DNA of 64,000 nt from Dechloromonas sp. A34. GTDB taxonomy: Bacteria > Pseudomonadota > Gammaproteobacteria > Burkholderiales > Rhodocyclaceae. Under the pieces are notes generated by a model. That model ran no database searches and had not been told where the DNA came from. It saw nothing but the letters and a program-made list of their open reading frames with translations. The translations under genes were made by a program, and so were the position numbers. Shown in pieces: positions 36,404-49,670 of this stretch. The stretch's first letter is position 1. Every line of letters begins with the position of its first letter. Location of the stretch: NCBI RefSeq assembly GCF_026261605.1, contig NZ_CP102486.1:930001-994000 (forward strand), read 5' to 3'.

Positions 36404-36883
36404 ATGGTCGATGCCAGCCGCCGGGGCTTCTTGCGCGGTCGGCCCCGGCCGCAGGCCGAGATTCGCCCGCCCTGGGCGCTGCCTGAAGAGGGCTTTATCG
36501 ACCGCTGTACGCGCTGCAATGACTGCCTGAAAGCCTGTCCGCAAAAAATTCTCGTGATCGGCGACGGTGGCTACCCGACCGTCGATTTCAGCCACGCCGA
36601 ATGCACCTTTTGCGGTGACTGTGTCGCCGCCTGCCAACCCAGAGCCTTGATGCGTCTCGATAACGCCGCCTTGCCCTGGCAGCGCAAAGCCTTCATCAGC
36701 GACGCCTGTCTGGCTCGCCAGGGCGTCGAGTGCCGCATTTGCGGCGACTTCTGCGATGTCCGGGCGATTCGGTTTATGCCGCGCCTAGGCGGCAGCCCTT
36801 TACCCGAAATCGACAGCGAACTCTGCACCGGCTGCGGGGCTTGTGTCGCGCCCTGCCCAAGTCGGGCGATTGCCATTCGCTGA
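36404..36883 (+). CDS. napF: Ferredoxin-type protein NapF
   Basis: 159-residue cytoplasmic protein with four cysteine clusters (CTRCNDCLKACP, CTFCGDCVAAC, CRICGDFCD, CTGCGACVAPCP) and an N-terminal SRRGFLRG segment, all as in NapF. NapF assists maturation of the periplasmic nitrate reductase NapA. It follows ccmI by 4 bases, but napD/A/B are not adjacent. In E. coli nap and ccm form one operon, so this may be a remnant of that linkage or the nap genes lie elsewhere. Confidence 0.9.
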   Translation: MVDASRRGFLRGRPRPQAEIRPPWALPEEGFIDRCTRCNDCLKACPQKILVIGDGGYPTVDFSHAECTFCGDCVAACQPRALMRLDNAALPWQRKAFISDACLARQGVECRICGDFCDVRAIRFMPRLGGSPLPEIDSELCTGCGACVAPCPSRAIAIR

Positions 36884-36975
36884 TCGGCATCTCCGGCGCT
36901 TTTCCCCGGCAACGGCGGCGGCCTTGTGCTTTAATTTGCCCTTGCTACCCGACCCGCCTACCGGAGACAAATAAA

Positions 36976-37908
36976 ATGACCCAACAGAAATTCCGCCTCG
37001 TCACGCGCAGTGATTTCGACGGCCTGGTCTGTGCCGTGCTGCTCAACGAACTGGACCTGATCGACGACATCAAGTTCGTCCATCCGAAAGACATGCAGGA
37101 CGGCAAGATCGACATCACCGAACGCGACATCACGACCAATCTGCCCTACGTCGCCGCCGCCCACCTCGCCTTCGATCACCACCTCTCGGAGACCATCCGC
37201 AATACCGGCGAGCGCAAGAACCACATCATCGAGCCCGATGCCCCTTCGGCGGCTCGCGTCGTCTACAACTACTACGGTGGCAAGCAGGTTTTTCCGACCA
37301 TCGCCGACGACATGATGGACGCCGTCGACAAGAGCGATTCGGCGCAGTTCAGCCGCGACGAAATCCTCAATCCGAGCGGCTGGGTACTGCTCAATTACCT
37401 GATGGACGCGCGTACCGGCCTCGGTCGTTTTCGCGAATTCCGGATCAGCAACTACACGCTGATGATGGATCTGATCAAATACTGCCGCAATCACAACATC
37501 GACGAGATTCTGGCCTTGCCGGATGTCAGTGAGCGGGTCGAGCTCTATTTCGAGCAGTCCGAGAAAGCCAGGGATCAGATTCTGCGCTGCAGTACGGTGC
37601 TCAAGAATCTGGTGGTACTCGACCTGCGCCAGGAAGAAACCATCTGGGCGACCAACCGCTTCATGATCTACGCCTTGTTTCCGCAGACCAACATTTCCAT
37701 TCACGTGCTGTGGGGCGTCCAGAAACAGAATACCGTCTTCGCCACCGGCAAGTCGATTCTCGATCGTGGCAGCCGGACCAATGTCGGCGAACTGATGCTG
37801 CAGTACGGTGGCGGCGGCCATCAGGCCGCGGGCACCTGTCAGGTCGACAACGAGCAGGCGGCGGCCACCCTGGCCGCATTGACCGCCCGGATCAACCAGG
37901 ACGGCTGA
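36976..37908 (+). CDS. DHH-family phosphoesterase
   Basis: 310-residue protein with the DHH-superfamily motifs TRSDFDGLVC (residues 10-19), FDHHLS (about 66-71) and a C-terminal DHHA1-type GGGGHQAAGTC. Such proteins hydrolyse phosphodiesters: oligoribonucleases (NrnA), cyclic-dinucleotide phosphodiesterases or exopolyphosphatase-like enzymes. Sequence alone does not tell which. The start at 36976 follows CCGGAGACAA; the longer open frame upstream overlays napF. It ends one base before the stop of the convergent small gene. Confidence 0.87.
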   Translation: MTQQKFRLVTRSDFDGLVCAVLLNELDLIDDIKFVHPKDMQDGKIDITERDITTNLPYVAAAHLAFDHHLSETIRNTGERKNHIIEPDAPSAARVVYNYYGGKQVFPTIADDMMDAVDKSDSAQFSRDEILNPSGWVLLNYLMDARTGLGRFREFRISNYTLMMDLIKYCRNHNIDEILALPDVSERVELYFEQSEKARDQILRCSTVLKNLVVLDLRQEETIWATNRFMIYALFPQTNISIHVLWGVQKQNTVFATGKSILDRGSRTNVGELMLQYGGGGHQAAGTCQVDNEQAAATLAALTARINQDG

Positions 37909-38175
37909 TTACTGCTTGGCCTTGGGGGCGGGCGGCGAGAGCGGCGGCGGCGAAAAGCCCTGTTCGATCATTTCCGCCTCCAGTTTGATACGCAGGACGA
38001 GCAGGCCTTGCAGGTTCTCGCGTGCCTTGTCTGCCACCCAACCGTCGTGGTGGTTGCGCAAACAGGCGTCGATTTCGTAACGGTTGCCCGGATCGACGCC
38101 GCAAATCGCGGCATAACGGCGAATCTCGTGATCCAGATCGGCCAGTTCGCGCTCATAATGTTCAAATCCGCTCAT
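37909..38175 (-). CDS. Small conserved-looking protein of unknown function
   Basis: 88-residue acidic-to-neutral protein starting MSGFEHYERELADLDHEI. It looks helical, contains two cysteines (AICGVD, DACLRNHH) and ends in a Pro/Lys-rich tail. It has no signal peptide or membrane helix. It is divergent from the gene at 38205 with 29 bases between starts. I do not recognise the family. The longer open frame to 38373 overlaps that neighbour and is unlikely. Confidence 0.6.
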   Translation of the reverse strand: MSGFEHYERELADLDHEIRRYAAICGVDPGNRYEIDACLRNHHDGWVADKARENLQGLLVLRIKLEAEMIEQGFSPPPLSPPAPKAKQ

Positions 38176-38204
38176 GGTTGGAGCATACCCTCGAAGGAGC
38201 CTCC

Positions 38205-39740
38205 ATGCACTGGCTAAACCTGCCCGAACCCCGCAAGAATATTGCCCTGGCCTTTCAGGACGTCGCCTCGGCTCGCATCTGGCTGGCCAATCAGCCCCAG
38301 GCCCAGGCGCTGCACATGCTGGCCGCCCTGCGCACGCAGATCGAAGCGATCGATAGTGCCGGCCTGGCCCCAAGCTTGGCCGTCGAGCTGCTCAATCTGC
38401 TGCGGCGTGCGGCGGTGCCGGCCCAGGCGGCGATCGAGCCGCGCTATTTCCGCAAGGCCCTGCCGCTACCGGAAGAAGATGAGCGTAGTTTCGAGGTCGC
38501 CCAGCAGTTATGGACCCGGCTCGGCATCGCCTATATGCGGCTGACGCCGCATTTTCCGCCGGCCGAGAAAGGCCTGCCGCTGAATCGGGCGGCCTGTGCC
38601 CTGCGCATGGCGCAATATTGTCACTTCCAGGCAGCCCGCCAGTCTCCGGCGCTGCTCGACCACCTCTTGTTCGGCGTGCTGGCCCAGGCGGCCAGCAACA
38701 AGCTGCTGCGCGAGCCGCTGGCCGACCCGGATTTTCCGCATCTTGGCGACTCCAACATCGCCGGCCATCTGGCATGGGCCTTTCTGCTCCGGCTGATCGA
38801 CCCCTATCGCCTGACCGCCACCCAGCTGATCGTCGCCAACCGGGCGATCAGTCGCTGGCGCGAGCTGACGTCCTTCCTGGTTGCCCCGGACAGCGATCCG
38901 AAAGCCAGGAATGTCGATCTCGCCCCGCTCTACGGCGGTCCTCTGCCGGAAGGAGTGCCCTGCTGGCTTGAGGTACGCTCGGTCATCCGCAAGATTCGTC
39001 AGCGCATTGAGTCATTGACTGCCGGGCAGTCTCCCGAGTCCCTGAAGCTTGGCCGGGAACTGTCGGCGTCTGCCTGCAGCCGCCTGCTCAAGGAGGTCGA
39101 GGCCAGCCTGCGCTCCCAGCAGCGCGAAAGCTCAACCGAAATCGGTGAAATCGAGATCGCCTTCGGTGGCGAGCATGCCTATGCCGTGATCAAAGGCGAG
39201 TTCCTCAACCCGGTCGGAAATCTGGATGCAAGTAGTGCTTCGCTTGCGCATCAGCGCATGGCCTTGTTCGGTTTCGATCGGCTTTCCCAGATGCCGACAG
39301 CCGTCAAGAAGCTGAACGTGCCTGGGGAAATTTGGACCATGGTCGACGGGATGGCTGTTCGCGCTGCCGACCAGGAGGGCGCGCGACGGCTGGCGCCCTG
39401 CCTGATCGCCTCCAGTGCAAAGGGCATGCCCCGCCTGGGGGTTCTCTTCGGACTACAAATGACCGCGGCCAATGCCCTGGTCGCCGGCCTCCACTGGTAC
39501 GACGAACAGGTCGAAGCGGGCTACCTGAAGCGTCTGGCACCGCATGACCAGCGCGCCCCCAAGGTTCCGGCTTTCGTGCTCCGCACCGATGATGCGATTT
39601 CGCTGATTCTTCCGGCCAGCGCGGCGACCCGACTCGAGTTTGGGCTAGCGCTGGAGGGAACATCGCTCGAACATCTGGTCCCGACCGAGGTTCTCGAGCG
39701 AGGGGTCGATTTCGTTCGCTATGCTTGCCGGCGGGCCTAA
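38205..39740 (+). CDS. Unrecognised 511-residue cytoplasmic protein
   Basis: A good Shine-Dalgarno (AAGGAGCC) precedes the ATG at 38205. The first about 300 residues are Leu/Ala-rich and helical. A C-terminal half from about residue 300 has a beta-rich region (IGEIEIAFGGEHAYAVIKGEF) and later AFVLRTDDAISLILPASAA. There are no membrane helices. The layout recalls beta-proteobacterial proteins with PilZ-like C-termini, but I cannot see a clear RxxxR motif, so I do not assign a function. The frame reads open further upstream only as a shadow of the divergent small gene. Confidence 0.7.
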   Translation: MHWLNLPEPRKNIALAFQDVASARIWLANQPQAQALHMLAALRTQIEAIDSAGLAPSLAVELLNLLRRAAVPAQAAIEPRYFRKALPLPEEDERSFEVAQQLWTRLGIAYMRLTPHFPPAEKGLPLNRAACALRMAQYCHFQAARQSPALLDHLLFGVLAQAASNKLLREPLADPDFPHLGDSNIAGHLAWAFLLRLIDPYRLTATQLIVANRAISRWRELTSFLVAPDSDPKARNVDLAPLYGGPLPEGVPCWLEVRSVIRKIRQRIESLTAGQSPESLKLGRELSASACSRLLKEVEASLRSQQRESSTEIGEIEIAFGGEHAYAVIKGEFLNPVGNLDASSASLAHQRMALFGFDRLSQMPTAVKKLNVPGEIWTMVDGMAVRAADQEGARRLAPCLIASSAKGMPRLGVLFGLQMTAANALVAGLHWYDEQVEAGYLKRLAPHDQRAPKVPAFVLRTDDAISLILPASAATRLEFGLALEGTSLEHLVPTEVLERGVDFVRYACRRA

Positions 39741-39774
39741 CACCACGAATTCAAGGGCTGGCACCAGCGGCAAG

Positions 39775-39801
39775 AAAAAGGCCCGTCCGGGGACGGGCCT
39801 T
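39775..39801 (-). terminator. Terminator of the mcm-meaB-pccB-pccA operon
   Basis: AAGGCCCGTC/GACGGGCCTT stem (39778-39801) with loop CGGG. On the minus strand it runs into TTTTT (39779-39775). It lies 45 bases after the pccA stop and could also slow transcription from the convergent gene ending at 39740. Confidence 0.85.
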
Positions 39802-39845
39802 GCATGGACGATGCACCGCCGGCCGTCAGCGACGGCCGGGTACCA

Positions 39846-41849
<2,004 letters not shown>

Positions 41850-41870
41850 GTTTCTATTTCTCCCTGACGC

Positions 41871-43406
41871 TTACAGCGGAATATTGCCGTGCTTGCGCCA
41901 CGGATTTTCCAGTTTCTTGTCGCGCAGCATGGCCAGCGAGCGGGCAATGCGCTTGCGGGTGGCGTGCGGCATGATGACGTCGTCGATGAAGCCACGGGCG
42001 CCGGCCACGAACGGGTTGGCGAACTTGGTCTTGTATTCGGCTTCGCGCTCGGCCAGCTTTTCCGGATCGTTCTTTTCCTCGCGGAAAATGATCTCGACGG
42101 CACCCTTCGGTCCCATGACCGCGATTTCAGCCGACGGCCAGGCGAGGTTGACGTCGCCGCGCAGGTGCTTGGACGACATCACGTCGTAGGCACCGCCGTA
42201 GGCCTTGCGGGTGATCACGGTGACCTTCGGTACGGTGCATTCGGCGTAGGCGTAGAGCAACTTGGCGCCGTGCTTGATGATGCCGCCGTATTCCTGCGTG
42301 GTGCCCGGCATGAAGCCCGGGACATCGACGAAGGTGACGACCGGAATATTGAAGGCATCGCAGAAGCGGACAAAACGGGCGGCCTTGATCGAGGACTTGA
42401 TGTCCAGGCAGCCGGCCAGCACCAGCGGCTGGTTGGCGACGATGCCGACCGGATGGCCGTCGACGCGGCCGAAACCGATGATGATGTTCTTGGCGTAGTC
42501 GGCCTGCAGTTCAAAGAAGTCGTTGTCGTCGACGACCTTGATCAGCAGTTCCTTCATGTCATACGGCTTGTTGGCGTTGTCCGGGACCAGCGTGTCCAGC
42601 GAGTAGTCCATGCGGTCGACCGGATCGTTGGTCGGCGTGACCGGTGGCTTTTCGCGGTTGTTGGCCGGCAGGAAATTCATGAAGCGACGCAGCATGGACA
42701 GGGCTTCGACGTCGTTCTCGAAAGCCAGGTCGGCAACGCCGGACTTGCTGGTGTGGGTCACGGCACCGCCCAGTTCTTCGGCAGTCACATCCTCGTGGGT
42801 CACGGTCTTGACGACTTCCGGACCAGTCACGAACATGTAGGAAGAGTCCTTGACCATGAAGATGAAGTCGGTCATCGATGGCGAATACACCGCGCCGCCG
42901 GCGCAGGGGCCCATGATCATCGAGATCTGCGGCACGACGCCGGAAGCCATCACGTTGCGCTGGAAGACGTCGGCGTAGCCGCCGAGGGAAGCGACGCCCT
43001 CCTGAATGCGGGCGCCGCCCGAGTCGTTGAGGCCGATCACCGGGGCGCCGACCTTCATCGCCTGGTCCATGACCTTGCAGATCTTTTCGGCATGGGTTTC
43101 CGACAGCGAACCGCCGAAGACCGTGAAGTCCTGCGAGAAGACAAATACCAGCCGGCCGTTGACCGTGCCGTAGCCGATCACCACGCCGTCGCCCGGCGTC
43201 TTTTCGGACTGATCCATGCCGAAGTCGGTGCAGCGGTGCTCCTTGAACATGTCCCATTCCTCGAAGGAATTGGGGTCGAGCAACAGCTCGATGCGTTCGC
43301 GGGCAGTCAGCTTGCCCTTCTTGTGCTGGCTGTCGATGCGCTTCTGGCCACCGCCGAGGCGGGCCAGTTCACGCTTTTTTTCCAGCTGGCGGATGATGTC
43401 GTGCAT
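41871..43406 (-). CDS. pccB: Propionyl-CoA carboxylase carboxyltransferase beta subunit
   Basis: 511-residue carboxyltransferase with the two crotonase-like halves of the family. Recognisable parts are [12 protein letters not shown] and [12 protein letters not shown] in the N-half and [17 protein letters not shown] and [15 protein letters not shown] in the C-half. It transfers the carboxyl from biotin to propionyl-CoA. It begins 33 bases after the meaB stop and 21 bases before pccA. Confidence 0.95.
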   Translation of the reverse strand: MHDIIRQLEKKRELARLGGGQKRIDSQHKKGKLTARERIELLLDPNSFEEWDMFKEHRCTDFGMDQSEKTPGDGVVIGYGTVNGRLVFVFSQDFTVFGGSLSETHAEKICKVMDQAMKVGAPVIGLNDSGGARIQEGVASLGGYADVFQRNVMASGVVPQISMIMGPCAGGAVYSPSMTDFIFMVKDSSYMFVTGPEVVKTVTHEDVTAEELGGAVTHTSKSGVADLAFENDVEALSMLRRFMNFLPANNREKPPVTPTNDPVDRMDYSLDTLVPDNANKPYDMKELLIKVVDDNDFFELQADYAKNIIIGFGRVDGHPVGIVANQPLVLAGCLDIKSSIKAARFVRFCDAFNIPVVTFVDVPGFMPGTTQEYGGIIKHGAKLLYAYAECTVPKVTVITRKAYGGAYDVMSSKHLRGDVNLAWPSAEIAVMGPKGAVEIIFREEKNDPEKLAEREAEYKTKFANPFVAGARGFIDDVIMPHATRKRIARSLAMLRDKKLENPWRKHGNIPL

Positions 43407-43439
43407 AGAAAACTCCCTAAATGGATCGGGTGATTTGAA

Positions 43440-44450
43440 TCAGTGTTTCAGATAGCCGAGCAGGGCATACGCGGCGGCAGCCGGGGTCGTATGACCCTCC
43501 TCGACGGAGCGGGTGAAGGCAGGCAGGTTTTCCTGCACTTGCGGGTGATGACGGAAGTACTGACGCAGCCCGGAGTCGATCAGTTGCCACATCCACGATA
43601 GTGACTGGTGCTGGCGCTTGGCTTCGAATTCGCCGGTCGGCTTCAAGGCCGCCTGATATTTCTCGATCTGTTCCCAGAACTCGGCAATGCCTTCCTTGTG
43701 CAGCGCCGACAGCGCAATGACCGGCGGCGCCCAGTTGGGCGAAGCCGGACGCAGCATGTGCAGCGCATTGCGCCATTGGGCACGGACGACGGCGGTCGCC
43801 TGGCGGTCGATATCGGCCTTGTTGATGACCACCAGGTCGGCAATCTCGACGATGCCCTTTTTGATCGCCTGCAAGTCGTCGCCGGCATTCGGCAACTGCA
43901 GCAGGCAGAACATGTCGACCATGCCGGCGACGGTCGTTTCCGACTGGCCGACGCCGACCGTCTCGATGATGATCACATCGTAGCCGGAGGCTTCGCAAAG
44001 CAGCATCGCCTCGCGCGTCTTCTCGGCGACGCCGCCCAGCGAACCGGCCGACGGGCTGGGCCGGATGAAGGCTTCCACGCGCTGGCTCAATAGTTCCATG
44101 CGCGTCTTGTCGCCGAGGATCGAGCCGCCGGACACCGACGATGATGGATCGACGGCGAGCACGGCGAGTTTCTTGCCTTGCTCGATCAGCCAGATACCGA
44201 GCGCCTCGATGAAAGTCGACTTGCCAGCGCCCGGGACGCCGGAAATGCCGATGCGGATGGCGTTTCCGGTTTTCGGCAGGAGCGCGGTCAGCACCTGCTG
44301 GGCGCGCTGCTGGTGATCATCGCGGGTCGACTCGATCAGCGTGATGGCCTTGGCCAGCGCACGGCGCTGACCGGCCAGCACGCCGTCGACCAGCGACTGG
44401 TCGGCAGCGGACAAAATATTGGCACGCACGGGAGCTTCGCCCAGATTCAT
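43440..44450 (-). CDS. meaB: Methylmalonyl-CoA mutase G-protein chaperone MeaB/ArgK
   Basis: 336-residue G3E GTPase with P-loop GVPGAGKST, switch ETVGVGQSE and base motif NKAD. MeaB loads and protects the B12 cofactor of methylmalonyl-CoA mutase. I chose the ATG at 44450 (MNLGEAPVRANILS); the longer frame to 44549 overlaps the mutase end. It is 7 bases downstream of the mutase gene, strongly supporting this partner. Confidence 0.95.
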   Translation of the reverse strand: MNLGEAPVRANILSAADQSLVDGVLAGQRRALAKAITLIESTRDDHQQRAQQVLTALLPKTGNAIRIGISGVPGAGKSTFIEALGIWLIEQGKKLAVLAVDPSSSVSGGSILGDKTRMELLSQRVEAFIRPSPSAGSLGGVAEKTREAMLLCEASGYDVIIIETVGVGQSETTVAGMVDMFCLLQLPNAGDDLQAIKKGIVEIADLVVINKADIDRQATAVVRAQWRNALHMLRPASPNWAPPVIALSALHKEGIAEFWEQIEKYQAALKPTGEFEAKRQHQSLSWMWQLIDSGLRQYFRHHPQVQENLPAFTRSVEEGHTTPAAAAYALLGYLKH

Positions 44451-44457
44451 GCAGCGC

Positions 44458-46608
<2,151 letters not shown>

Positions 46609-46701
46609 GACACCCCTCTCGCTGATTCGATTTTTTCAGGCTTATGATGCAGAATTCAAAATTCTACGCTTTGCAGCCTAGCTTGACATACCAAACCTCG
46701 C

Positions 46702-46731
46702 ATAATACTGTATCCATAATTATGGACGCAA
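46702..46731 (-). promoter_or_regulatory. mcm promoter with GntR-type operator in its spacer
   Basis: On the minus strand TTGCGT (46731-46726) and TATTAT (46707-46702) are separated by 18 bases. The perfect palindrome TCCATAATTATGGA (46713-46726) fills the spacer. On the plus strand TTGACA at 46683-46688 may be the -35 of the divergent gntR gene, which would place the same palindrome just after its -10. One site could repress both directions. Confidence 0.6.
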
Positions 46732-46768
46732 GTCGGCTAAGCACCGGTTTGCTCATTCACACCACACC

Positions 46769-47443
46769 ATGAACATGAACCGCATTGCACCTACCGCGCT
46801 TTACCAGGAAGTGGCCGAGCGCCTGCGCCAGCGCATCTTCAACCACGAACTGACCCCCGGTACCTGGATCGACGAGCAGAAACTCGCCGAGCAGTACGGC
46901 ATTTCCCGCACGCCGCTGCGCGAAGCGCTCAAGGTGCTGGCTTCGGAAGGCGTGGTTGAACTGAAACCGCGGCGTGGCTGCTACGTCACCGAGATTTCCC
47001 GTCAGGACATGGACGACATCTTCCCGCTGATGGCCATGCTCGAAGGTCGATGTGCGCTGGAAGCGGTGCGCCGGGCCAAACTGGCTGACATCCGGGCCTT
47101 GAAGGCGATCCACGAAAGGTTGGAGGTGGCGGCCAAGGAGGGGCGGATCGATGCCTTTTTCGAGGCCAACCAGGAGTTCCACCGGCTGATTCAGGAACTG
47201 GCCAACAATCGCTGGCTGCTGTCGGTGATCCAGGATCTGCGTAAAGTCCTGAAGCTGTCGCGCCTGCACTCGCTTTCCTTGGAGGGCCGGTTGCAGCAGT
47301 CGCTCGAAGAGCACCGCGTGATCATGGCGGCGTTCGAGGCTAACGATCCTGAAAAAGCCGAGAAGCACATGCAGGACCACCTGCTCTCCAGCCGCCAGGC
47401 GCTGGCCCGTCAGTACGACAGCAACACCGGCAAGGCTGCCTGA
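46769..47443 (+). CDS. GntR-family (FCD) regulator divergent from mcm
   Basis: 224-residue regulator with an N-terminal winged helix (AEQYGISRTPLREALKVLASEGVVEL) and a helical FCD ligand-binding domain (residues about 80-215) with the usual His residues for a metal/acid effector (EFHRL, EEHRVIM). The gene is divergent from mcm-meaB-pccBA with a palindrome between. It probably controls propionate/methylmalonate use in response to a pathway acid or CoA ester, which is inference. The start could also be the second Met at 46775. Confidence 0.9.
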   Translation: MNMNRIAPTALYQEVAERLRQRIFNHELTPGTWIDEQKLAEQYGISRTPLREALKVLASEGVVELKPRRGCYVTEISRQDMDDIFPLMAMLEGRCALEAVRRAKLADIRALKAIHERLEVAAKEGRIDAFFEANQEFHRLIQELANNRWLLSVIQDLRKVLKLSRLHSLSLEGRLQQSLEEHRVIMAAFEANDPEKAEKHMQDHLLSSRQALARQYDSNTGKAA

Positions 47444-47501
47444 CGGTAGTTTGAATGGCCGGCGGGGCCCCGCTCGCCACTGCGCTGACGACTCAGAATA
47501 A

Positions 47502-47535
47502 AAAAACCCCGACAACTTGCGCTGTCGGGGTTTTT
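47502..47535. terminator. Bidirectional terminator between gntR and actP
   Basis: AAAAACCCCGACA and TGTCGGGGTTTTT form a 13-pair stem with an 8-base loop (47515-47522). T runs are present in both directions, so it can end the plus-strand gntR gene and the minus-strand actP gene. Confidence 0.92.
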
Positions 47536-47550
47536 CAATGGCGGGGCGAG

Positions 47551-49227
47551 TTAGTGACTGCTCGCGCCGGATGCGCCGAAGCCTGTTTGAGCCCGGACGT
47601 ACTGATCTTCAAAAGCCTCGATTTCCTTGCCAGCGCGCACGCTGCTGTCGCTCTTCGAGAAGATGTAGGCGAGCAGGAAGGCAATCGGCATCGCGAACAG
47701 TGCCGGCTGGGTGTAAGGGAAGAGCGGTGCCGGATTGTGCAGCACATCGACCCACACCGACTTCGAGAAGACCACGAAGAGCACAGCCGAAACCAGGCCG
47801 CCGTAGCCGCCGAACAGCGCGCCGCGGGTGGTCAGGCCTTTCCAGTACATGGAGAGGATGAGCACCGGGAAGTTGGCTGCCGCCGCCACACCGAAGGCCA
47901 GGCCGACCATGAAGGCGATGTTCTGCTTCTCGAACAGGATGCCGAGCACGATGGCGACGAAGCCGAGGCAGATCGTGGCGATCCGCGAGACGCGGATTTC
48001 GGTGGCTTCCGAAGCCTGCCCCTTCATGATGACGCGAGCGTAGATGTCGTGCGAGATGGCCGAAGCGCCGGCCAGGGCCAGACCGGAGACGACGGCCAGG
48101 ATGGTCGCGAAAGCCACGGCAGCCAGGAAACCGAGCAGCATGTTGCCGCCGACCGCCTTGGCCAGATGCATGGCGACCATGTTGCCGCCGCCGATCAGCT
48201 TGCCACCGACCGTGCCGCCCTCGAAGAACTCGGGGTTCTGGCCGACGATCAGGATGCCGCACAAGCCCATGATGAAGATCACGTTGAAGAAGTAGGCGAC
48301 GAAACCGGAGGCGTAAAGCACGGACTTGCGGGCTTCCTTGGCGTCGGTGACGGTGAAGAAGCGCATCAGGATGTGCGGCAGGCCGGCGGTGCCGAACATC
48401 AGGCCGAGACCGAGCGAGATCGCGGTCACTGGATCGGCCAGCAGGCTGCCCGGCGACATCAGCTTGTCGCCCAGCTTGTGCACGGCCGTGGCTTTTTCCA
48501 GCAAGGTCTGGAAGGAGAAGCCAAACTGGCTGAAAGCCAGAATCATGACCAGCGTGCCACCGGCGAGCAGCATGCAGGCCTTGATGATCTGCACCCAGGT
48601 TGTGGCGACCATGCCGCCGAAGGTGACGTAGACCATCATCAGGATGCCGACGGCGAAGATCGCGATGTTGTAGTCGAGACCGAAGAGCAGCTTGATCAAC
48701 TGGCCGGCACCGACCATCTGGGCGATCAGGTAGAAGCAGACCACGGTCAGCGAGGAGATCGCGGCCATGGTGCGCACCTTACCCTGGTCGAGGCGATAGG
48801 CGGTGATGTCGGAGAAGGTGAACTTGCCGAGATTGCGCAGGCGTTCGGCCATCAGGAACAGAATGATCGGCCAGCCGGCGAAGAAGGCCAGCATGTAGAT
48901 GTAGCCGTCGTAGCCCTGGGTGTAGACCATGGCGGTCAGGCCGAGCAGGGTGGCGGCCGACATGTAGTCGCCGGCGATCGCCAAGCCGTTCTGGAAGCCG
49001 GTGATGCCGCCGCCGGCGGTGTAGAAGTCGGCGGTCGACTTGGTGCGGCTGGCCGCCCAGTAGGTAATGCCCATCGTCATCGCGACGAAGAGGCAGAACA
49101 TGATGATGGCGTGCCAGTTGGTCGCCGATTTTTCCATGGCGCCTTCGACCGGCGGGCCGGCATAGGCCATCGCGGCGATCGCGAACAGGCCGAGAGCAGT
49201 AGTGAGATGAGTCAGGCGGCGCATCAT
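47551..49227 (-). CDS. actP: Cation/acetate symporter ActP
   Basis: 558-residue sodium:solute symporter with about 13 membrane helices. Family segments include [38 protein letters not shown], which is near-universal in ActP. It brings acetate, and often other short carboxylates such as propionate, into the cell. It follows yjcH with an ATGA overlap, the classic yjcH-actP pair, without acs in the window. Confidence 0.94.
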   Translation of the reverse strand: MMRRLTHLTTALGLFAIAAMAYAGPPVEGAMEKSATNWHAIIMFCLFVAMTMGITYWAASRTKSTADFYTAGGGITGFQNGLAIAGDYMSAATLLGLTAMVYTQGYDGYIYMLAFFAGWPIILFLMAERLRNLGKFTFSDITAYRLDQGKVRTMAAISSLTVVCFYLIAQMVGAGQLIKLLFGLDYNIAIFAVGILMMVYVTFGGMVATTWVQIIKACMLLAGGTLVMILAFSQFGFSFQTLLEKATAVHKLGDKLMSPGSLLADPVTAISLGLGLMFGTAGLPHILMRFFTVTDAKEARKSVLYASGFVAYFFNVIFIMGLCGILIVGQNPEFFEGGTVGGKLIGGGNMVAMHLAKAVGGNMLLGFLAAVAFATILAVVSGLALAGASAISHDIYARVIMKGQASEATEIRVSRIATICLGFVAIVLGILFEKQNIAFMVGLAFGVAAAANFPVLILSMYWKGLTTRGALFGGYGGLVSAVLFVVFSKSVWVDVLHNPAPLFPYTQPALFAMPIAFLLAYIFSKSDSSVRAGKEIEAFEDQYVRAQTGFGASGASSH

Positions 49228-49544
49228 TTGTTCTCCTTCCAGGCTTCCTTGACGATTTCCTGCGTCAGGGCGTCGAATTCCGTATTGGCACGCTTGACAT
49301 AAACCGCGGTCAGCACCCAGAAGAAAACGAACATGAAAAATTCGACAGCGACCCCCACTGTCAGCATCGAACCTTCACTGACCGGCTGGCCAAGTGATGC
49401 CGGATTAAAGGCCACCACCATCACAAAGCCGTAGAACATGGTTAAAACAATAAAAGCCAGGATCCAGGCAAAACGTCCCCGTCTGCTGACGAGATCCTGG
49501 AATTTCGGGTTGGCTCGCATCCGCTCATACATCGCGCTGCTCAT
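49224..49544 (-). CDS. yjcH: DUF485 inner-membrane protein YjcH
   Basis: 106-residue DUF485 protein with two membrane helices ([20 protein letters not shown] and [21 protein letters not shown]) and the conserved N-terminal [11 protein letters not shown]. It is always paired with ActP-type symporters, where its role is unclear. First gene of the pair; probable FNR-type promoter upstream. Confidence 0.93.
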   Translation of the reverse strand: MSSAMYERMRANPKFQDLVSRRGRFAWILAFIVLTMFYGFVMVVAFNPASLGQPVSEGSMLTVGVAVEFFMFVFFWVLTAVYVKRANTEFDALTQEIVKEAWKENK

Positions 49545-49589
49545 GGCATATCCTCCCTAATTAATAATTACCGTAGATCGGCGGGCAGT

Positions 49590-49631
49590 ATTCTATCTTA
49601 TAGAAGACTGATTTCAGTTGATTTGCATCAT
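49590..49631 (-). promoter_or_regulatory. FNR/Anr-type promoter of yjcH-actP
   Basis: TTGATTTGCATCAT (49618-49631) matches the FNR box at nine of ten positions. On the minus strand TAGAAT (49595-49590) is a good -10, implying a start near 49583. This puts the box centre at -41.5, as for class II activation. For the divergent gene at 49671 the same box would cover the promoter (TATAAT at 49639-49644) and could repress it. Confidence 0.5.
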
Positions 49632-49670
49632 CCGAACCTATAATTCCACACCTCACATAGGACGCAGCAC

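Noticed and set aside
47455-49302. A 615-codon plus-strand open frame opposite actP
   Set aside because: Asp/Glu/His/Gln-rich translation with no domain; typical mirror of a hydrophobic membrane protein gene.
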